Assembly (NCBI RefSeq): GCF_000313135.1
Contig: NW_004457477.1
Location: 93,153 to 157,152, forward strand
Reading direction: 5' to 3'
Length of the DNA: 64,000 nucleotides
Origin: Acanthamoeba castellanii str. Neff
Taxonomy: Eukaryota > Discosea > Longamoebia > Acanthamoebidae
Part shown: positions 1 through 11,195 of the stretch, in pieces
Layout: each line of letters starts with the position of its first letter
Numbering within the stretch: position 1 is the stretch's first letter
Program-made: the position numbers and the translations under genes
Notes under the pieces: model-generated
The model's input: only the letters and a program-made list of their open reading frames with translations
The model's database searches: none
Told to the model about the DNA's origin: nothing

Positions 1-3000
1 TACAACTGCCACGTCTCTGTTACGTCGAATTGGCACTGAGCAGTGAGCCATCGGACCTAATTTTTATAGCTCCGAGCGGCGAGGAGTGCAACGCACCGTT
101 GGCCATGCCGAGCCGCAGAAGGAAGTGCCAGCCGGCTGAGGACGACTTAGTCCACATCGCCTCCAGCCTGGGAAGCCAGAACCCATGCAGTGGCCTTGCA
201 GACTCCACTCCAGGCTTACCAAAGTCCTGCACCACATCGACACGACACACATGCACGCACACACACACGCACGCACACGCGCGCGCGCGCACACGCACGC
301 ACGCACGCACACACGCACACACACGGAGCATGGTAAGTTGACACGTCGGGAGAGGGTCCATAGGCGCCGGACGCACCTTGGCGAACCACTCCGGGGGCGG
401 CTGTAGGTAGCCGTAGGTGCCGATGTAGTTAGTGTAGTCTCCCTGGTCGTATGTCGAGTACTGGAACAGTCCCAGCGAATGGCATGTCTGTGTGCGGTGA
501 TGCGACACCCACGACACACGGCACACGGCACACGGCACACGGCACACGGCACACGGCACACGGCACACGACACACGACACACGACACGACACACGACACA
601 CATGACACAACACACGCGAGGTCAGGGTTCGGCGAAGGTGATGCTGGGAATTTGGCGGCTCTGGCGAGCGAACCGCTCCGTTGGCCCACTGGGCGCGCTT
701 GGCTTTGTCGTAGAGGTAGTTGATAGCGCCGTTCGTGGGGTCGAAGGCCAGCACCAGCTCGCCACACTGGAAGACGCGCGCCCAGTCCTCTCTGCGCGCC
801 GAGGGCCGCCAGTGAACACCACAGCCCCATAACAGAAGACGAAGACGAAAGCGAAGTACCTGGCAACGGCAGCATAGCCCAGGGCCTGAGGATTGGGCGG
901 TCCCTTAGGCTTCAGCGCCTGCAAGTTGGCTTCGATGGTCCGGGCCAGCGGTTCATACTTGTCTGCGCGCCACACGGTTGTTTTTTTGTATGTCCGAATC
1001 GTGAGCGAGTGTGTTGTTGACATTCACCGCCCGAACGAAACCTACGCGCGTACCGGACGATGACAGTGCACGGAGGGCGTTGGTGATGAACGACCGCTGC
1101 TCGATCCACGAATTGACCATCAGCGCGAAGTTGGAACCGTTCTTGGCCGCTTCGAACTCGGAGTTACTCCAGTGGGTGAAATCGTTCAGGAATGTCTTTG
1201 CGGGGGGGGGGGAACCCACGCCACTTCATGTGAGCCATTCAACGTCGACATTTGATTGCCAGGGCGGTTGAAGGTAGGCACCTTGACGTCAACGCCCCAC
1301 GTGTGTTCGCCGACCTTGGTGAGGAGGCGATCGAATTCGCGGAACGCGGCGTCGGAGGGGGAGCAGCTGCGCGCGGCGAGACAGGCGCGGCGCAGGCGAA
1401 GCACCTCCCTGAACTGCGCCAGCTTCAGCGGGTCGGACGCCACTGCCCACAACACCACCATGACCGAAGAAGTATCACAGTTCGGAGTTAAAAAACGATG
1501 TGGCTGGCGGTGGTGGCGTTGACGAAGAAGGCTTTACCTCCGTAGATCCAAGTGTCACCGATCTCGCTCTCGATGACGGGCAGCGAGGTCCGCACCGTCT
1601 TGAGCTGCTCCACAAACTCGTCAAAAGTTGAGCCCTGCACCACTGCGTTCGGGAACTCTTTCTGTGCGCGTCCGTGCGTGCGTGAGTGCCATGAGATTGC
1701 ATCGCGGTCAGTTTAAAAGTCGTGGAGGCTACCTCCAGCTGCTGGAACACGGCCAGCGCCTCGTCGACGGTGTGCGGCCCCTGGTTGTCTCCCTTCCACG
1801 CGAGCGCAAGGGCGTGATCGAGCCCCGGCACGATCACACAGTCCGACACTTCGATCCCGCCATAGCCACCTGCAGCAAAATAATAGGCGTCATTCCAGGG
1901 AGACAGCAGCGGACAGTGACAGAAGAGCGCACATACCCGGGTGGTACATTCCAATCACTTCCGTGGAAGTCGTGGCGTCGCGCCACACAAACGCGCTTGG
2001 TGCTGTGTCGCGATGGCGCCGGCGATGTGGTTCGTTAGTTGAGACACATGCGAGTGGTCATCGGGTACGTACCGGCAGGAGGCGACGATCCGCCGTTGAC
2101 GCCCACGCTGATGGCCTCGATGCCCAGCTCGCTCAGGAGCGGAATGACCCCGCGGGTCATACCGGGCACGTCTGTCAGACATGCGGCACACGACCGTCGA
2201 TCAGTGCCAGCGCTGCTGCGGAGTCGAACTCAAATGGGCGGAAGGAGATGCCTCGCTGCGAGAGTGTCTTGGGCGCCGGGCGGCCCAGGCTCCGCGCGAG
2301 GTCCTTGGCCAGGTTGACCGACGACTGGAAGAGCGAGTGGTCGTACACCTCGGGTTCGGAGTTAAAAGGAAACGCGTGCCACCAAATGTCGCCACGCTTG
2401 ACCCCATCTTCACCGTGTGCGCAGTGGTGCGTGTGCGTGTGCGTGTGCGTGTGCGTGTGCGTGTGCGTGTGCGTGTGCGTGTGCGGCCAGAGAATGAAGT
2501 CGTTCGCGGTTAGCTGTCGCTTTTTCTTTCTTAAGGACCAGTGCCTGGCATGTACCAATGAGCGCTTGCCTCGCAGCGGCGTCAGGGCAATGCAGCGGCG
2601 GCGGGCGCGGACCATTGGCTTGCAGTCCTGTGATGATGATGACAATGACGACGACGACCACGACGATGATAATAAGAAGTAAGAACAAGAAGGAGGTGAT
2701 GGCATGACGGTACCAGGGGCCGGGTAGGTCCACCGCGACGGGTCGATGCAGTCGAGGTAGAGCGAGGTCAGGTAGGCCTGCGTGGTGTAGACGTAGCGGT
2801 AGGGCGGGTCGCGCTGCCGCAACACCGCAGACGTGTTCATGCCCCGCGCAAAGTACTCGTCAAAGTACTTGTTGATGATGGTGAACGCAAACCCTGTTGC
2901 ATTGTTTGTGTTTTAAGTTGCAAAACAACCAACTTAAAACGTTGAAAACACCCACCAGCACTGTAAGTACGAAGTCGAAGTGGCGGGCGTACCGATTTCC

Positions 3001-3236
3001 TTGGGGCCGAGGCCGTCGAAGCCGACGTCCAAGTGGTTCGAAAACACTGTGGAGACCCGGTTGGCGCGTGACAATGAAGAGGCTCAGCCATGGTGCCGCG
3101 GTATTGAGAGGGGGGGGAACGCACCGACGTGCACGCGCTTGATGTCGGCAGGTCCCCAGCTATTACTGGCAGTCGCGCAGAAGGCCAGAGTCGCGAGGAG
3201 GACCACCCCCGCCTGCAAAGGAGACTGCCCTCCCAT
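1..3236 (-). CDS. Secreted DUF5054 (GH38-like) protein, partial at left edge
   Basis: The start at 3236 opens a signal peptide (MGGQSPLQ, then a hydrophobic LLATLAF stretch). Splicing at about 3130/3058 joins VHV to SNHLDVGFDG, the HxD metal-site motif of the GH38-like DUF5054 family. Later exons carry family landmarks: KYFDEYFARG (about 2850), RGDIWWHAFPFN (about 2390), a GIEAISVGVNGG-type segment (about 2110), WNDAYYFAAGGYGG (about 1880) and DPTNGAINYLYDK (about 730). The last visible exon, after a CA-repeat intron, reads DFGKPG (about 220). A stop at 20-22 lies just inside a GTAACA donor-like site, and the family normally continues there, so the gene probably runs off the window. Many introns hold CA/CG-type repeats. 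Known family: putative glycosidases of uncertain substrate. Inference: secreted or phagolysosomal carbohydrate hydrolase. Confidence 0.75.
240..328. repeat. CA/CG-type low-complexity intron
   Basis: Alternating CACG and CACA units forming the intron between ...PPPEWFAK and DFGKPG of the DUF5054 gene. A second block of the same kind (ACACGGC/ACACGAC) lies at 512-606. Confidence 0.85.
2431..2484. repeat. (GTGTGC)9 intron repeat
   Basis: Nine hexamer units inside an intron of the DUF5054 gene, just before FILWPH on the minus strand. Confidence 0.9.
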
Positions 3237-3336
3237 CTGCAGTTGTTTTATAAAATAATTACAAAAACCATTGCGTCGGCAAAAATGCCAGGAGGCCTTT
3301 TTCCTTCCCCTTTTCTGCACTAGCGCCACAAAGAGA

Positions 3337-3744
3337 ATGAAGGTTGTGCACGCTCTGCTCGGCCTGCTTGCTTTCTTCTTGGCCGTCTCTTCGGTCTGCG
3401 CCGCCACGTCTTCCGCTGACCGCAGTGTCGTCCCGAAGTACTCTTCCACTTGGTCTTCGTTCTTTGCTTTCGTTCTCGTTTTCGTTCTTTGCCCCCCCCA
3501 ATACGGCGCTGACCCACCCACTCCCCTTTCGCTTGCGCGCAGGAACGGGCCTTTGGTTGCGGAGATCAGCGGGTGCACGATCGAGCTGGGCATCGAGTGC
3601 TCGCAGATCATCGTGCAGTGCTACCTCGTGTGCAAGGAGTACAAGAGCGACCCGTCGGACTGCTTCAGCTGCCTCGGCAGCCAGAGGGCCACCTGCTGCC
3701 CGTGCCTCACGAAGACTTTCGGCAGCGGCTTCCCGTGCCAGTAG
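3337..3744 (+). CDS. Small secreted cysteine-rich protein
   Basis: ATG at 3337 starts a classic signal peptide (MKVVHALLGLLAFFLAVSSV, then CA). A GTACTC...GCAG intron (3438-3542, 105 nt) contains no stop and is a multiple of three, so the frame stays open even if it is retained. The spliced product is about 100 residues. The mature part holds 10 cysteines within about 60 residues, including CFSC and CCPC clusters, and ends FPCQ. I recognise no family. It could be a disulphide-stabilised secreted peptide or a small surface protein; function unknown. It lies about 100 bp from the divergent DUF5054 gene, so both must share a very short promoter. Confidence 0.65.
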   Translation: MKVVHALLGLLAFFLAVSSVCAATSSADRSVVPKYSSTWSSFFAFVLVFVLCPPQYGADPPTPLSLARRNGPLVAEISGCTIELGIECSQIIVQCYLVCKEYKSDPSDCFSCLGSQRATCCPCLTKTFGSGFPCQ

Positions 3745-3795
3745 AATGGGTCTTCATACAAATATATTGTGAGAATATGTGTATGTGGTGATGTG

Positions 3796-5297
3796 TTATG
3801 CAAGATAGCCGATAATCTCGGGATTCTCGACCCAGAACTTGCTCGCCTCGCCCAGCAACTGCCACGCCACGTGTGAAACGACCGCACACGCACACGCACC
3901 ACCGCACACGCACACGCACGCACACACGCACACACGCACACGCACACGGTCGAAGGCGCACCTGATCTTCGACCCACGCGTAGTGCAGGTCGGTGAGCTC
4001 CTCGACGGAGTGGGCCTGCGGGAGCGAGGGTTCGTTGATGACGCCGCAGTACCACAGGGCAAAGTCCTTGCCCTCAATGTGGGGCATGAAGGGGAGGAAC
4101 TGGTCCGCCGCTTCCTTGCTCACGCCCAGTCGCAGCACCTTGTCCCCGAGCAGCGTCACGGTCGTGCGGACCTCGCCGCCTGCCGCCCGCTTCTCGGCCA
4201 GCTCGGCCAGCAGGGCGGCCAGTCGTTCCGGCGTGTGAAGGTACTCCGCCGTTCTGGAATGTGGTTGGAATGTGTGTGTCAGTCGTGGCCCGGGCGAGAA
4301 TGGGGCAAGTGCGAGACAGACCGTGACGGACAGGAGAATCGGTAGTATTGGTCCGGGGTGCGGCTCTTGATGTAGTCGAAGCTCTCGATGTGGGCGATGT
4401 GGCGCTCGTGGAGCTTGAACTCGCGCGCGCTCTGCAGAATGATGTTGCGGTAGCGCTCCATCGGCCGCCCGTCGCCCGGCTCTACCATCGCCGCCATGCC
4501 GACGAACACGAACGCTTGCAGCTGCACTCCAAGACTTAACAATAGCACGACACACGACACACGACACACGACACATGATACACGCGCACAACACTTGCAT
4601 ACCTCTTGGCCGTTGTATGTGACCACGGACAGCAGTTCCACATTGTAGATACGTCCTGCAAGAAAAATGAGGAGTTCATCATCAGTGTCTATCGGTTGTC
4701 GCATCATCGCCCCATAAAGAGTGCGCGCGCGCTTTGGCGGTGGTTAGTGTGGCCACACCTTTGCCCTCCACCAGCTCGAGCTTGCTCATGTCGGTCCGGG
4801 TGAGCTGGTGGACGATGCCGTGCACCTCGGCGCCGGGACATCGCTGCACGTTGCCCATCATGCCGGTCATGTTGAACTTGAACTCGTACTGCGCCACCCA
4901 AACAACACAACAAGCAAACAACAACAACAACAACACGCCATCGTGTCGTTTCACAACCCACAAGCAAAGTTCAAGGTCATTGTGGCATGTGATCTACGGA
5001 GCTCGGAAAAAAGAGAGACGGAGGTGAGTCAGCGCGACGTACGTCAGGCAAAATGGCGGGCAGGCTCTGGCGGGGCGTGACGTGGCGCTTGGCCAAGGAC
5101 GACCGATTCATGTTGGCGCCGTAGGCGAAGCTCCACACCAGCTCTGTTGTGGTAGTTAGTTATTTATTTGTTTTAATCCCAAAAAAAACCTGATTTCCGG
5201 AGCAGTCGTGTACGCAAAGATTCTGTGTTCCAGTAAGAGTGGTACCTTCGTTGGTGGAGTCCATCACGTACGCTTCCTCTTCATCGGTGCGCATCAT
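3796..5297 (-). CDS. Gamma-glutamylcyclotransferase-like (AIG2/GGCT fold) protein
   Basis: Exon 1 starts with tandem ATGs at 5297/5294 (MMRTDEEEAY) and ends at a GTACCA donor near 5251. Exon 2 gives ELVWSFAYGANM; YGANM is the nucleotide-like binding signature of gamma-glutamylcyclotransferases. The next exon has PGAEVHGIVHQL followed by LELVEGKG, whose Glu aligns with the catalytic Glu of GGCT. Downstream exons add NVELLSVVTYNGQEV, then a long helical C-terminal extension (AEYLHTPERLAALLAELAEK) ending NPEIIGYLA. Total about 290 residues, longer than the roughly 190 of human GGCT because of this C-terminal part. Expected activity: release of 5-oxoproline from gamma-glutamyl peptides (glutathione turnover). 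The specific substrate cannot be read from sequence. Introns carry CA/CG-type repeats. Confidence 0.8.
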
Positions 5298-5678
5298 GTC
5301 GAAACAAGTGGCGGTAATCAAAAAGAAAAAGAAATCAAAAGAAATTTCAGATATTCCTGTGACAGGAATGTTGGAATGTTTGGTATGCCAAACGTTCGGA
5401 TGACGTCAGCATGACATGACCAACAACAGCGGTCGTCGTTGTGGCCTCGCGTATCCTGGTGGGGCGTAGGCCAAGGGCTCCACGGTGATCGAGAGCAACG
5501 CACGCCACACGAGAGTGGTTTCGAACAGCTAAAGGGAGAGAAAGCTCGCCCCGCGGTGTCCAAGATTTGACACTCGAGGTCCGAAGGAGACGCCGGCCAC
5601 GAAGGTTGGATGTGAAGCGGGGTTGCAGGGCCATTTGGAAGTTCAAGTGACACAAGTGGTGGAGGTGGGCGAAGAAGA
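5298..5678. promoter_or_regulatory. Bidirectional promoter region with dyads
   Basis: This 381-bp region separates the divergent cyclotransferase and Rap-GAP genes. It contains ATTCCTGTGACAGGAAT (5352-5368, an inverted repeat with 8-nt arms and a 1-nt spacer), then GTTTGGTATGCCAAAC (6-nt arms), then TGACGTCAGC at 5401-5410. Function is inferred from position and symmetry only. Confidence 0.4.
5401..5410. promoter_or_regulatory. CRE-like TGACGTCAGC site
   Basis: Palindromic TGACGTCA core, 104 bp upstream of one divergent start and 269 bp upstream of the other. Similar sites occur in two other divergent intergenic regions of this window (16747 and 42227). The core resembles bZIP/CREB-family binding sites; which factor binds here is unknown. 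Confidence 0.35.
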
Positions 5679-8600
5679 ATGATGAAGGCGTCGGGCTACG
5701 GCTCGCTGCGACGGACGGGGGCAAGCAAGGAGGCGGCCGAGCAGAAGAAGAAGGAGAAGGAGGAGAGGAAGATGGAGGCCCGCGAGGAGAAGGAACGCGA
5801 AAAGAACGAAGCGCGGCAGGAGAAGAAAGAGAAGAAGAACGCGAAAGCGAAGGATGGAGACGCCAAGAAGAACGAAGGGGGCGGGGGCGGAGGGAATGTG
5901 TTGACGCGAAGCATCTCGTTCAAGCGGAGCACTTCGATCAAGGCCCTCCTCGGGCTCAAGGGGGCGGGAGGCGAGGCCGCCCCCCCGGCCGATCCCAACA
6001 AAATCGTTTCCGTCAAACTGGCCGACGACAACGAAGATGAAGATGAAGAGGGCGAAGATCGAAAATCGGAAGAGGTCGGGGGAGGAGAGAAGATGGAGAT
6101 TTTGGCGGCAAAGACGAACGATGATCACATGGCCAAGCAGAAGAAGGGCCGGACCAAGAGCGTGGGCGGAGAAGATGATGAGCCCAGGAAGCCTTCGCAT
6201 AAATCCAAGAACAAGAAGGACAAACACCTCAAGACCTCGGCATCCCACTCCCCCTCCTCGCAACACATCAACGCCACCGGCTCCTCCTCTACTTCCACAT
6301 CTACCACAACTACGACTACTTCTTCCGGCTACTCGCAGTCATCTTCTTCGCTCTACCACTCGGCCACGACCTCTACGGCGTCACCCCTCGCCTCATCCTC
6401 CGCGGCCTCCACCCGGGGCGGCAAGAAGGCCGCCGCCGCCGCCGCCGCCAACAAGAGCAACAGCAAGAAGAAGCGGGAGTCGTGGGTGGGCACCATCTCC
6501 AGGGTCGAGAAGCTGCTCCAGACCGACGCCGCGTCGCCGTCGCCGGACGCCGCCGCAGCGACCAAGGGCGCTCACCCCGTCCGCATCGTACGTGTGCCAC
6601 GCAACACGCAACACGCAACACCAGTGATTGTGACCTGACCGTGTGCGCCGGATGGTGTGTGCGCCGGGTGTGTGTGTGTGTGCGCGCGCGCGGTGGCGGC
6701 GGGTCGTGCAGGTGGTAGTGGGCCGCTCGTGTGGCAAATCCTGTATGATTGCCCACCTCACAACGGGCAAGTTCGTCAAGTCACCCAAACCCACCACCCG
6801 TACGGCACCACGCTTTACTCTTCTTCGTGGTGGTGTACCGTGTGTCATGTGTGCGGCGGTGTTGTGTTGTGTGTGTGTGCCACAAGTGTAACGGCTCTCA
6901 TCGCAATGGATTTGGTGGCGATTCCGCGTTCGCGTGGACTTGTGTTCGTTTCTTCTTCTTCTTCTTCTTCTTCTGCCTATTTGAAGAAGACCTGGTGCAG
7001 CACACGGTGCCACTCGATGGCGTGCAGTACGACGTCAGCATCCTCGAAATCGGCTCCTCCGCTTCGTCCAAGAAGGTCTTCCCCAAGGTACACAACAACA
7101 CAACACACACACACGACACGACACACAGCACGACACGACACAACCAAAAGCAACTCTGCGCAACGACGCACACAAAACAACGACGGAACTGGGGCACGAG
7201 AAAGGACAAGGCCGAAAAGAACATTTTGTTCGTCGTCGACCGCAACCAAAGCAAGTTCTCAGCACGGCGCTCTATTTTTGCTCCCGCCTGCTTGAGGAGG
7301 AAAAGGCAAAACGAGCCCACCAAAAAGGAAAACTAAAGTTGAACCGCCGCGAACAATGGAGCGCGCTGCAGACCTACACACACGCACACGCACTCCTGAA
7401 CGTGTGAAAGTTAGAACTGACAGTTCTGTTTCGATTTGTTTTGTTTTTTTTTCGATTGCTGGCCGTTCTATCTTTGTCTCTGCTGGGTGCCTCCTCCTGG
7501 GTGTTGCGTGCGTTGCGTTGCGTGGTCGTCGCCGCCATTGCTTCCTAGTGCTTCGGCTGGGCCGACTGTTTCATGCTCGTGTACAGGTACGTTACGTTAC
7601 CTTCACAACGCACGCACATCATCATCATCCACCACCATCATCACCACCGCCCCCTCCCGCATCAACTCGCCACTGCGTTCGAGTTCACAGCAGACACTTC
7701 ACCCCCTCCTCCAAACCTCATCACCTTCATCATCGTCGTCTTCGACTTCTTCATCATCATAATCTTCATCTCTTAGAGTTCCGGGTCAAGACTTACCTCC
7801 TCTCTTGCCCCCCTCCCCCCTCCCCCCGATCTGCTGCTGCTGCTGCGATCTGGTGCTCAACAGCATCGCGGACTCGAAGTCGTTCCACGAGCTCAAGAAG
7901 CTGTACAAGGAGATTATGCTCGTAGAGGACGCCGCCTCTCTTCCCTTTTGCATTGTCGGCACACACAGCGACCTCGAGGGAGACGCCAGGTTCGCACCCC
8001 GCCCCCCAATCTCTCCCCCCCTCCGCCCCCTTCTCCCCGTATCATCACCCCTCCACCGTCCCTGCTTGAAGCCCCAATTCTCGTCACTGTTCTCCTTTTT
8101 TTTTTTGCTTTTTTATTTTTTTCAAAATTCAAATCAAGTTTAGGATTGTACAGTTCAAATTTACATTCATTAAAAATCGTCAATGCCATCGCGTCCAGGG
8201 AGGTACTCACGGCCGAGGGACGAAGTCTAGCACACGAGTGGGGCGGGCGGCCGCTGGTGGAGATCTCCTCGAAGACCGGCCGCAACGTCGACAAGGCCTT
8301 CGACACCCTCGTGCGCGAGGCGCGCGACTTTGGCAAAGACGTGCGTGCCACATAGAGCCCCCTCTCCCCCCCACAATCATCCGCTCCTCGTTCTCATCGT
8401 GTGCGGTGGGGTGTGTGCGGTGTGTGCGGTGTGTGCGACACGCGTGAGCAGAAAGGGTTGGCGCATCCGTTGCACGCACACATCGAGCGAGGCCAGAAGT
8501 GGGTGGAGGAGAAGAAGGCCAAGAAGGAGATGGAGATCCAGCGCGAGCGGCTCGAGCACGCCAAGAAGGCCGCCGGCAGCGCGTTCGCCCTCATCGGCCA

Positions 8601-10848
8601 GCGCGAGCGGCGCAGCGTCCGTGAGGGCTCGTTGCGCGGCCTCGCGGGCGGGTCGCCCACGAACTACCCCGAGGCGATGACCAGCTCCGGAAGCGAGATC
8701 CGATCGCGGCTCGCCTCCGACAGCAGCGGCCGCGTCGCGCTCAACCTCAACCTCCCCAGCAACGGCAGCTCGTCGTCGTCGTCGCACGCGCGGCCCCGGG
8801 GGGTCGATCTCGTCAAGGAGTGCGAGGGCTACGTCATCGAGGGCGGCCAGTGTCGCTCCGAGCTCCTCTCACCTCGGGTACTGGCCGCACACACGCACAC
8901 GCACCACCGCACACGCACACACCAACTAACTGTGTGCGCACACACGACACGACACACACGCTCGTGTCTGCAGACGAAGCTGAAGCGATTGGCGGGGAGC
9001 AAACGGAACAAGCGGTGGTACAGGGAATATTTCCACAACCAGAGCCACACCAACTGGGTGGGGGTCGACCCCAAGCTGGGCCCCGTCATCGTTTCGATCC
9101 TCGAGGAGAAGGGCACCAGCAGCAGCAAGTCCTACAACGTCCGCGTCGTGTCCCGCACCAAATATGTACCTGCCCCCCCCCGCGTGTTGTGTGCGGTGGT
9201 GCGTGTGCGTGTGTGCGGTGTGTGTGCTCGGTGTCTGACGAGTGTGTGCGGCGCCCGCGTGCGTGCGTGTGTAGGGAGTGAAAACAAAGTTTCTGACGAA
9301 GGAGGACGTCGGATCGGCGAAGATGAAGACCTCCAAGGTGCTCCAGCTGGCCGAGGACGGCCTCAACCCCGACTGCATGAAGAAGGTCAAGGACCCCAAG
9401 CTCAAAGAGGACCTCCTCAAATTCGAAGACGAATCCGTACGTGCGCGTGCGGTGGTGTGTGCGGTGTGTGCGGTGCGCGTGCGGTGGCGTGTGCGGTATT
9501 GGCTGACGTGGAGGTAACACGGTGGTGGTGGTGGTGGGTACACAGCGGGTGACGCGGTTCAAGTTCGGAGTGCTGTATCAGCGAGCGGGGCAGGTGCGAG
9601 AGGAGGACATGTTTGCCAACCAGGACCCATCACCCGGCTTCAAGAAGTTCCTCCACTACCTGGGCGACGAAATCGAACTCAAGGTAAACCTGATCGCGCA
9701 CACACGCGTGTGTCGTACCGTCGTGTGTGGCGTGTGCGTCGTGTGCGTCGTGTGCGCTGTGTTGATATATGTGGAAACGCGCAGGGCTGGGACAAGTACA
9801 GCGGCGGGTTGGACACGGAGGGGCGAGAGGGCAAGAATTCGATCTACATGCTGCGCAAGGACTACGAGATCATGTTCCACGTCAGCACCTACCTGCCCTT
9901 TTCCACCAAGAACGACCAGCAGGTCGAGCGCAAGAAACACATCGGTACGCCCTTTTTTAATTCTTCTTATTATTTGTTATGATTATAGTAATTCTTTCTT
10001 ATTTGTTATTTGTTATTTGTTATTATTTGTTGATTATTATTTGTTATCTGACCGTCGATCGGCAGGCAACGATGTGTGCGTGATCATTTTCCAGGAGGAC
10101 GACCAGTGCGTGTTCACTCCGACGGAGATCACGTCCGACTTCAACCACGTGTTCATGGTCGTGCGCGAGGAGCTCGACCACAGCAATGACACAAACGACT
10201 TTGGCGGCGGCGGCGGCGGCGGGAGTTCCATCGACAGCACGACCACGACGCCCAGCGGCAAGCAGCACGGCCGCAAGGACAAGGAGAAGGAGAAGGACAC
10301 GTCCGAGGACCGAAACAGCAACAACAGCGGCTACGGCGGCCGCAACGTGGGCGGGAGCGGCGTGTACGACTCGAGCGGCTACGGCGGCGGCGGGAGCGGG
10401 AGCGGGGCGCTGAGCCCAGAGAGCGGCGGCGGGAGCGGGGTGCGGGCGGTGCGGAGCCCGAGCAGTCGAGGCGGCGGAGGCGGAGGCGGCGGCGGTGGGG
10501 TGAACAACACGGGGCGGACGCGGTACCGGGTGGCGATCACGCAGAAGGAGGGCGTGCCACCATACGGACCCCTCATCGCCTACCCGCCCGTCTACGAGGC
10601 CGTCATGCCCCGATTCCGCTCCATACTTCTCAAAAAACGTACGCGACCGTGTGTGCGCGCGCGCGGGTGTGCGCGGTGCGTGTGCGATGATGTGCGGTGG
10701 TGTCAATGCTGATTTGATGGGTGGCCGCGCAGTGATCAACGCGCACAACGCGGCGTACGAGGCACCGGCGTTCCTGACGAGACGACTCAAGATGCGGGAA
10801 ATCGCCCTCCTCGACATCGCCCAGAAATACGTCCGAGTACACACGTGA
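5679..10848 (+). CDS. Degenerate Ras-like domain fused to Rap-GAP domain
   Basis: Exon 1 (5679-6587) encodes a charged Lys/Glu-rich and Ser/Thr-rich N-terminus of about 303 residues. Exon 2 starts at 6712 with VVVGRSCGKSCMIAH, a P-loop one residue short of GxxxxGKS. Following exons give a Ras-like fold, but the DTAG position reads ILEIGSS, the NKxD position reads GTHSD, and SAK reads SSKTG; nucleotide binding may be weak or lost. After a helical linker comes a Rap/Ran-GAP domain (about 9550-10150): FKFGVLYQRAGQ, GDEIELKGWDKY, GGLDTEGREGKNSIY, IMFHVSTYLPFS and RKKHIGNDVCVIIFQE, keeping the catalytic Asn of HIGND. A Gly/Ser-rich insert follows, then RYRVAITQKEGVPPYGPLI and DIAQKYV at the end. 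AATAAA occurs 42 nt after the stop. Expected role: GTPase activation of Rap-like GTPases in adhesion/cytoskeleton signalling. Confidence 0.82.
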
Positions 10849-10889
10849 TGACGGTCAGATGCGGGCAGCTGCCCATGATGTGCATGAAC

Positions 10890-10895
10890 AATAAA
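10890..10895 (+). terminator. AATAAA polyadenylation signal
   Basis: AATAAA 42 nt downstream of the Rap-GAP stop codon, in AT-rich DNA. The Brix gene downstream has the same signal at nearly the same distance from its stop. Confidence 0.45.
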
Positions 10896-11195
10896 AACAA
10901 TACTACTCTTATGAAATTATACTATTGAGTTCATATCAAGGGGGCAACTCTCAAACTCTTTCTGGGACACCCTTTGGGCGTGTTGTAGACGCAAAACGCG
11001 GCGCACGTGCTGCCTACGAATACGAAAAATATTTTTAGTTTATTGTTGACACTGAAAAAAAAAATCAAAAAACCGAAAATATTGCTTTCTTGGCATTTTC
11101 TCTCGTTCCGACGCACTTTTTGATTAATCAAAATCGGCCGCGGAGAACGGAGGCATTCCGCTACACCAGACGTTCCGATTCAAAGCAAAGGCAAG
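10896..11195. other. AT-rich intergenic spacer
   Basis: Between the Rap-GAP polyadenylation signal and the Brix gene start. It is AT-rich with A-runs. No coding potential or clear motif was seen beyond its being the presumed promoter of the downstream gene. Confidence 0.5.
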
